From Patescibacteria group bacterium (lineage in GTDB: Bacteria; Patescibacteria; Paceibacteria; Moranbacterales; UBA1568), in assembly GCA_030916685.1 (NCBI GenBank), contig JAUPWD010000007.1, positions 1 to 10,120 of the forward strand: a stretch of DNA of 10,120 nucleotides, given 5' to 3'. Under the pieces are notes generated by a model, which ran no database searches, was not told the DNA's origin, and worked only from the letters and a program-made list of their open reading frames with translations. Positions 6,078 to 10,120 of the stretch are shown here, one piece after another (position 1 is the stretch's first letter; each line of letters begins with the position of its first letter). The translations under genes were made by a program, and so were the position numbers.

Positions 6078-6194
6078 ACTATTTGAAGAAATTTTCAATT
6101 TTCAATTCGCAATTTTCAAACAATGAAATAATTTCTCAATTTAAAAATTAAATCATTGGAAATTGTTTAGAAATTAGAAATTAAGAATTAGAAA
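6078..6194. repeat. AT-rich repetitive gap between U32 gene and ferredoxin
   Basis: Read on the plus strand, the gap starts with several copies of TTTTCAATT-like words (about 6092-6118) and ends with three copies of AGAAATTA-like words (about 6168-6196). AAACAAT (6118-6124) and ATTGTTT (6162-6168) pair around the middle. There is no open frame, no clear promoter and no GC-rich terminator. It is probably degenerate intergenic repeat DNA. Confidence 0.6.
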
Positions 6195-7448
6195 TTACCG
6201 TTTAGCATCTTGCCAGCGGTATACCCTATCATTCTCCCTCACGCGCTCGGCAACGGGGAAGGTCACGATCTCGCCCCTATTCCCGATCGTTATCGGAGTC
6301 TGATCCGCAGGTCGGAGCTCATCGATCGTCGCTGTATATACGCCGGTCGTTTGCCCGAGAATTTTTATCTCATCCCCGACGGCCAATTCCGCGGAATCAA
6401 GAAGTATCTCTGCGACACCGGCCTTCACATAGTATTTCTTCACCACGCCCAGCGCGACTTTTTCCTTCGTCGCCTTGGATCCGTGCGTATCGCTGTATGC
6501 GCCAAGCTCCTGCCCCAAGTAATAATTCCCGTGCGACAAATCCCGATTATATACGGTTTTCAGTCCTTCAAAATATTCTGCGATCTTTTCTTCCGTATAC
6601 GTGCCGTTCGCCACATCAAGAAGCGTTTGCTTGTAGGCGCGCGTCACGATCTCCACATATTCTGGTGCCCGACCCCGACCCTCGATCTTAAACACTTGAA
6701 TCCCTGCCGCGAGCAATTCCGGGATTTTATCAATCATACAGATATCCGCGGCGCTCATCACATATTGATTATCGATAACGAGCTCTTTCCCCGTCTCGAC
6801 ATCCGTCACCTTATACGCGCGCCGACAATTCTGCCGACAGGCGCCGCGATTCGCCGAAGAATTATCCGTGTACAGGCTCATGAAACATCGCCCGGACTGC
6901 GCTACGCAGAGTGCTCCATGCACGAATGACTCGATTTCCATAAGCCGTCCCTCATTCCCCAGGAGATTCTCTTCACGAATCTTCTTTGCGATATCGCGGA
7001 TCTGATCAAGCGTCAATTCGCGTGCCAAGACGACACGATTCGTAAGCGATGCGAAAAATTTGAGCGACTCATAATTCGAGACGGAGAACTGCACCGACAC
7101 ATGCACCGGCATCTTGATCTCATTGCAATACTGAAGGGTCGCGAAGTCGAAGCCGATGATGGCATCAATATTATTTTCCTTAGCCGCATCCACGATCTTC
7201 TTCATCAATACCGTATCGTGATCATAAAGAAGAGTATTTACCGCGAGATATGCTTTGATCTCCTTCTCATGGCAAATATCCGCGACTTCCTTGAGGTCGG
7301 CGAGTGTGAGATTGTCCGCCGCACGAGAGCGCATATTGAGCTGAGTCACGCCAAAATAGATGCTGTCGCACCCACCCTGTATCGCCGCCGCGAGACTCTC
7401 GAAACTCCCTGCTGGCGCCATTATTTCCGCTTCCTGTGGTGTAATCAT
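6195..7448 (-). CDS. Peptidase U32 family protein, possible tRNA hydroxylation factor (TrhP/RlhA-like)
   Basis: Members of this family include TrhP (prephenate-dependent 5-hydroxyuridine in tRNA), RlhA (23S rRNA) and UbiU/UbiV. Classical peptidase activity is doubtful for many. The 417-residue protein begins EIMAPAGSFESL and has the U32 signature ESFVHGALCVAQSGRCFMS (173-191). Cys181 and Cys188 with Cys204 and Cys208 (GACRQNC) form a likely Fe-S-binding set. IEGRGRAPEYV (255-265) and a C-terminal beta-barrel-like tail follow. The start at 7448 is favoured because a promoter at 7478-7506 places the transcript start near 7471. An ATG at 7469 would be almost leaderless, and a TTG at 7502 would lie upstream of the transcript. 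Which RNA it modifies, if any, cannot be settled from sequence. Proximity to ferredoxin, dus and mnmA favours tRNA. Confidence 0.9.
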   Translation of the reverse strand: MITPQEAEIMAPAGSFESLAAAIQGGCDSIYFGVTQLNMRSRAADNLTLADLKEVADICHEKEIKAYLAVNTLLYDHDTVLMKKIVDAAKENNIDAIIGFDFATLQYCNEIKMPVHVSVQFSVSNYESLKFFASLTNRVVLARELTLDQIRDIAKKIREENLLGNEGRLMEIESFVHGALCVAQSGRCFMSLYTDNSSANRGACRQNCRRAYKVTDVETGKELVIDNQYVMSAADICMIDKIPELLAAGIQVFKIEGRGRAPEYVEIVTRAYKQTLLDVANGTYTEEKIAEYFEGLKTVYNRDLSHGNYYLGQELGAYSDTHGSKATKEKVALGVVKKYYVKAGVAEILLDSAELAVGDEIKILGQTTGVYTATIDELRPADQTPITIGNRGEIVTFPVAERVRENDRVYRWQDAKR

Positions 7449-7477
7449 ATATTCAACAAATTGTATCATGAAAAAAG

Positions 7478-7506
7478 ATTGTACCCTGAAAACAAGGAAC
7501 AATCAA
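7478..7506 (-). promoter_or_regulatory. Sigma70-type promoter for the U32 gene
   Basis: On the minus strand TTGATT (7501-7506) and TACAAT (7478-7483, five of six -10 matches) are separated by exactly 17 nt. The predicted start lies near 7471, about 23 nt before the chosen ATG at 7448. It sits between the stop of the upstream surface-protein gene and the U32 gene, so the latter probably has its own transcript. Confidence 0.6.
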
Positions 7507-7529
7507 GGATGGGTATTCTCATATCCCCC

Positions 7530-10120
7530 TCAATAATACCGTACCCCACTCACCTTCCCATCAGTAATGGTGATCTGTGCGATTTTTACATTGCCCAGGG
7601 TGTCATATGCAGAGACGGTGATGGAAGCGTTCTTTCTTTTCTTGGCGGTATAGAGGATGGAGTCGGTATTCATACGTTTCTTCTTGATACCATTGATAGA
7701 GACAAACATAGCTTGAATGCCTGATTTGTCTTTTGAGGTTGCCTTGATGGTGAACTTCTTGTTGGTAGCTGTGTTTGATGTGGGAGTAAGGAGAGTAATC
7801 CAGGGAGCACTGCGTTCTCCTTTCTTGTAGGTGATATTGCCTGAGATCTTCTTTTTCTTTGGTTTGCTCTTGGAAGAGGAGGAGGTTCCAGCTACCTCAG
7901 GAGTGGGAACGGTTTCCTCAGTGATGGTGAAGGATGTGATGGCAAGAGGGGTGCTTGCGTTTGTGGAGGCATCGGTTACTTGGATGGTGCAGTTGGTATG
8001 AGTGCCTGCGGAGAGGGTGGCAAAGGTGATGGTATTGGTGCCTGATGTGGCTGTGGTAGTGGATGAGGTACAGTCTCCTCCATAGGTGAGAGAGCCTGCT
8101 TCAGTGGTAGAGAAGGTGTAGTCAGGAGTGGTATTGGTAGAAGTAGCGATGGCTGATGATTCAGTGAGGGTGGGAGGGGTGGTGTCGGAGGTGATAGTGA
8201 AGCTGGTGACGGTAAGAGGGGTACTCGTATTCAAAGACGAGTCGGTAACGGTAATCGTACAGTTGGAATGAGTAGCGACAGAGAGAGTGGCGAAGGTAAT
8301 GGCATTACTTCCACTGAGAGCGGTCGTCGTTGCAGAAGTACAGTCTCCTCCATAGGTAATAGATCCAGCTTCATTAGTGGTGAAGGTGTAGCTTGGAGTG
8401 GTGTCAGCGGTAGATCCGATAGGAGAGGATTCGGTGAGGGTCGGGGCGGTCACATCAGCACTGGCGAATTCGAAGGCGCCCATATCATAGAGGGGGGCGT
8501 TCTGGGGACGGAGCGTGCCGAGGAAGTCGCGGTAGACAGGGACGGCTGCCCCTGCGTCCTTGGCATAGCTCCCGGTGAGGAACTGGAAATCACTCATGGA
8601 AGAGAAAGTGCCCGTGCCATTGGTGAAGAGTGGGTTATTGGTGAGTGCCTGGGGATTGGTGGTGTTGTTTGAGGCGATAGTGCCGGTGGCAAAATCTTCA
8701 ACGACATAGACCCCTGTCTCGTTCGGAGCATAGACGAGGTTGTTTTTGACTGTTGTGGGATGGGTTGCCGAAACATCACTGCGAATCTGTATAAATCGTA
8801 ACGTTCCATCCGTATCATTATTTGTTGTATAGAAGGTGTTGTTGTATATGAAGATATATTCTGGGTCTGGTTCACATGTGGGAGCACATGCTCCCTGTCG
8901 ATCAATATCAATGCCAGAAGAAGATGTTTCCCGACTCAGATTGCCGACATTATTTCGAAGAGTAATAGTCGAACCACTCACTCCCACAGCCGCCATGGAA
9001 GCGCCAAAAAGTGGATAAAAGAAATTCCTTTCGACGATGACATTTCGGATTCGTTCATCATTATGATTACTCTGCGGATGTACCTCCAACATCCAACTAC
9101 CTGCGTCACTCTCGTATTTGTTATCAGAGACGACAACGAACTCCGTGTACAGACCTGGACCCTCTGTCTGATCCACACCAAGAAGCCGCATATTTGCGGT
9201 AGTTCTATTCGAGTTAGGCTGAGTAACACTGTTTTTAGAAAAAGAATTATGAGAAAACACCGCCTTCATCGACCATGGAAATCTTGTGTTATGTGATCTT
9301 GTTCCATCAATCGAATTCCCCATATAGGAAATACGTGACCCTGCGAGATATGTTGCCTGCCCATTTGTCAGATTAGACACCAATCCATAAAACACATTCT
9401 CCACAACAGCTATTTGATCAAATTGATCCGTTGGTAAAACTGAACTCATCCCAATACCATGAAAACCGTCTCGAACAGTATTCCCCTGTATGAGAATTTT
9501 ATTTGTGGTGCTCCCTCCTGTTATTCTCATGAATCTGGATGCGGCATCCGCGAATGGCACGAGTTGATTCAAATTGAAATCCAAATTCAAAATCCTCCAA
9601 TCTGAGACATTGCCGAGAATATTAAAAAGATCATTATCGACATTGTTGATTATAATTGGTTTGGCGCCCGTACCGTATGAGCTGATTATTCCCAGTGTGC
9701 CTGTAAAGGCTATATTTGCGACATCATTTGAAAATGAATCCCCTTTCTTGAAGAGCACCCTTCTTCCTGCCGTCGCATAAGTGGTAATCGCCGTCGAAAA
9801 ACTTACCTGTGTCAGGCACTTCCCCGCGGTAATACAGGCAGCGGAATCTGCGTATGTCCCGGGTATGAGAGGGCATCCAGTATGATCCGTACCGGATGCA
9901 TTGATACAGAACGTATTTCCTGCAAACACCGCATCCGGATCCGTCACCGAAATGGCCTGGGTAGTCGTGACAGTGTCGGTACCGTCATAGACAGAGAGGG
10001 TGACGGTAAAGATTTTGCAAGGAGTACCAGTGCAATCATCAGGGAATGAGGTGGGTTCAAAGACATGGGCTGATTCAGGGCCATAGGCTCTGTTTTTTTT
10101 ATTCACACCAGGCCTGGTTC
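7530..10120 (-). CDS. Large exported/surface protein: PKD-like, parallel beta-helix, Ig-like repeats (5' end beyond right edge)
   Basis: About 862 residues are visible. Numbering from the GTG codon at 10106, residues about 8-56 (GPESAHVFEP, then FTVTLSVYDGTDTV and ISVTDPD) read as the second half of a PKD domain. The frame stays open to the edge (TRPG before the GTG), so the true start and any signal peptide are off-window. Residues about 110-545 are right-handed beta-helix rungs with repeated NN/N-F motifs (IQGNTVRDG, IYNNTFY, VKNNLVYA). They end in a choice-of-anchor-like block, LGTLRPQNAPLYDMGAFEF. Two 90-residue Ig-like repeats (551-640, 641-730), a basic linker SSSSKSKPKKKKISG and a last Ig-like domain ending GVRYY follow. 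Paired cysteines (DCTGTPC, ACAPTC, GGDC with SNC) suit an oxidised exterior. I see no LPXTG motif or C-terminal membrane anchor. Role is unknown; polysaccharide binding or adhesion is a guess. Confidence 0.85.
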   Translation of the reverse strand, partial: TRPGVNKKNRAYGPESAHVFEPTSFPDDCTGTPCKIFTVTLSVYDGTDTVTTTQAISVTDPDAVFAGNTFCINASGTDHTGCPLIPGTYADSAACITAGKCLTQVSFSTAITTYATAGRRVLFKKGDSFSNDVANIAFTGTLGIISSYGTGAKPIIINNVDNDLFNILGNVSDWRILNLDFNLNQLVPFADAASRFMRITGGSTTNKILIQGNTVRDGFHGIGMSSVLPTDQFDQIAVVENVFYGLVSNLTNGQATYLAGSRISYMGNSIDGTRSHNTRFPWSMKAVFSHNSFSKNSVTQPNSNRTTANMRLLGVDQTEGPGLYTEFVVVSDNKYESDAGSWMLEVHPQSNHNDERIRNVIVERNFFYPLFGASMAAVGVSGSTITLRNNVGNLSRETSSSGIDIDRQGACAPTCEPDPEYIFIYNNTFYTTNNDTDGTLRFIQIRSDVSATHPTTVKNNLVYAPNETGVYVVEDFATGTIASNNTTNPQALTNNPLFTNGTGTFSSMSDFQFLTGSYAKDAGAAVPVYRDFLGTLRPQNAPLYDMGAFEFASADVTAPTLTESSPIGSTADTTPSYTFTTNEAGSITYGGDCTSATTTALSGSNAITFATLSVATHSNCTITVTDSSLNTSTPLTVTSFTITSDTTPPTLTESSAIATSTNTTPDYTFSTTEAGSLTYGGDCTSSTTTATSGTNTITFATLSAGTHTNCTIQVTDASTNASTPLAITSFTITEETVPTPEVAGTSSSSKSKPKKKKISGNITYKKGERSAPWITLLTPTSNTATNKKFTIKATSKDKSGIQAMFVSINGIKKKRMNTDSILYTAKKRKNASITVSAYDTLGNVKIAQITITDGKVSGVRYY
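7917..8456 (-). repeat. Two 270-bp repeats coding Ig-like domains
   Basis: Units 8187-8456 and 7917-8186 code 90 residues each and align without gaps. Both share P-TLTESS, the DTTPSYTF/NTTPDYTF pair, EAG-(I/L)-TYGGDCTS, ITFATLS, (S/T)NCTI-VTD and STPL-(V/I)TSFTIT. The word CAGTCTCCTCCATAGG recurs at 8071 and 8341, exactly 270 bp apart. This is a domain duplication in the surface protein. The two conserved Cys of each unit probably form a disulfide. Confidence 0.9.

Noticed and set aside
6078..6194. AT-rich gap considered as a replication origin or promoter
   Set aside because: I see no DnaA-box-like 9-mers and no -35/-10 pair with proper spacing. It looks like degenerate repeats.
6210..6929. 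239-residue plus-strand frame opposite the U32 gene
   Set aside because: It shows no family motifs and lies wholly antisense to a clear U32 protein.
7511..7527. Weak GGGTAT/ATATCCC inverted repeat after the surface-protein stop, considered as terminator
   Set aside because: The stem is interrupted and short, and lacks a T-tract.
7917..8456. 270-bp repeats considered as a non-coding tandem array
   Set aside because: They keep one frame throughout and encode a recognisable Ig-like domain twice.

Overview
The window reads as a bacterial chromosome segment carrying ordinary housekeeping genes. The organism is most likely a member of the Patescibacteria/CPR or a similar small-genome lineage. That is inference, based on family resemblance of the MnmA and Dus proteins, a large Thr/Ser-rich beta-helix/Ig-like exported protein, and palindromic repeats in several gaps. 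TGA and TAA both serve as stop codons, so nothing suggests UGA recoding.

Layout, left to right. Minus strand 1-1644: mutY (5' part, running off the left edge) lies downstream of mnmA, with a GTTAAC-rich inverted-repeat gap between them. Minus strand 1684-2207: a self-contained unit of promoter, strong Shine-Dalgarno, a small very basic orphan protein and an intrinsic terminator. Plus strand 2225-4449: a pyrimidine operon of promoter, pyrD, pyrC and terminator. Its pyrC is GC-rich and proteobacterial in type. Minus strand 4455-7506: a U32-family protein with its own promoter, a single-cluster ferredoxin, a gap filled with large inverted repeats, and a tRNA-dihydrouridine synthase. Minus strand 7530 to the right edge: the 3' part of a large secreted or surface protein with a PKD-like half-domain, a parallel beta-helix, two 90-residue Ig-like repeats, a basic linker and a C-terminal Ig-like domain.

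Functionally, three genes point to tRNA uridine modification: mnmA (2-thiouridine), dus (dihydrouridine), and perhaps the U32 protein (5-hydroxyuridine, if TrhP-like). The ferredoxin beside the U32 gene could supply electrons or Fe-S chemistry. pyrD and pyrC encode two consecutive steps of UMP synthesis.

The most unusual signal is palindromic DNA inside conserved genes. dus carries a 153-bp, in-frame (51-codon) insert bounded by 19-nt inverted termini that match at 17 positions. mutY carries an in-frame insert with a 27-bp tandem copy of a small palindrome, placed just before the catalytic helix. The gap upstream of dus holds a 134-nt near-perfect cruciform beside a 14-bp-stem hairpin. Together these suggest a palindromic-element family resembling the Rickettsia palindromic elements, which are tolerated inside ORFs. 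That is a hypothesis from one window.
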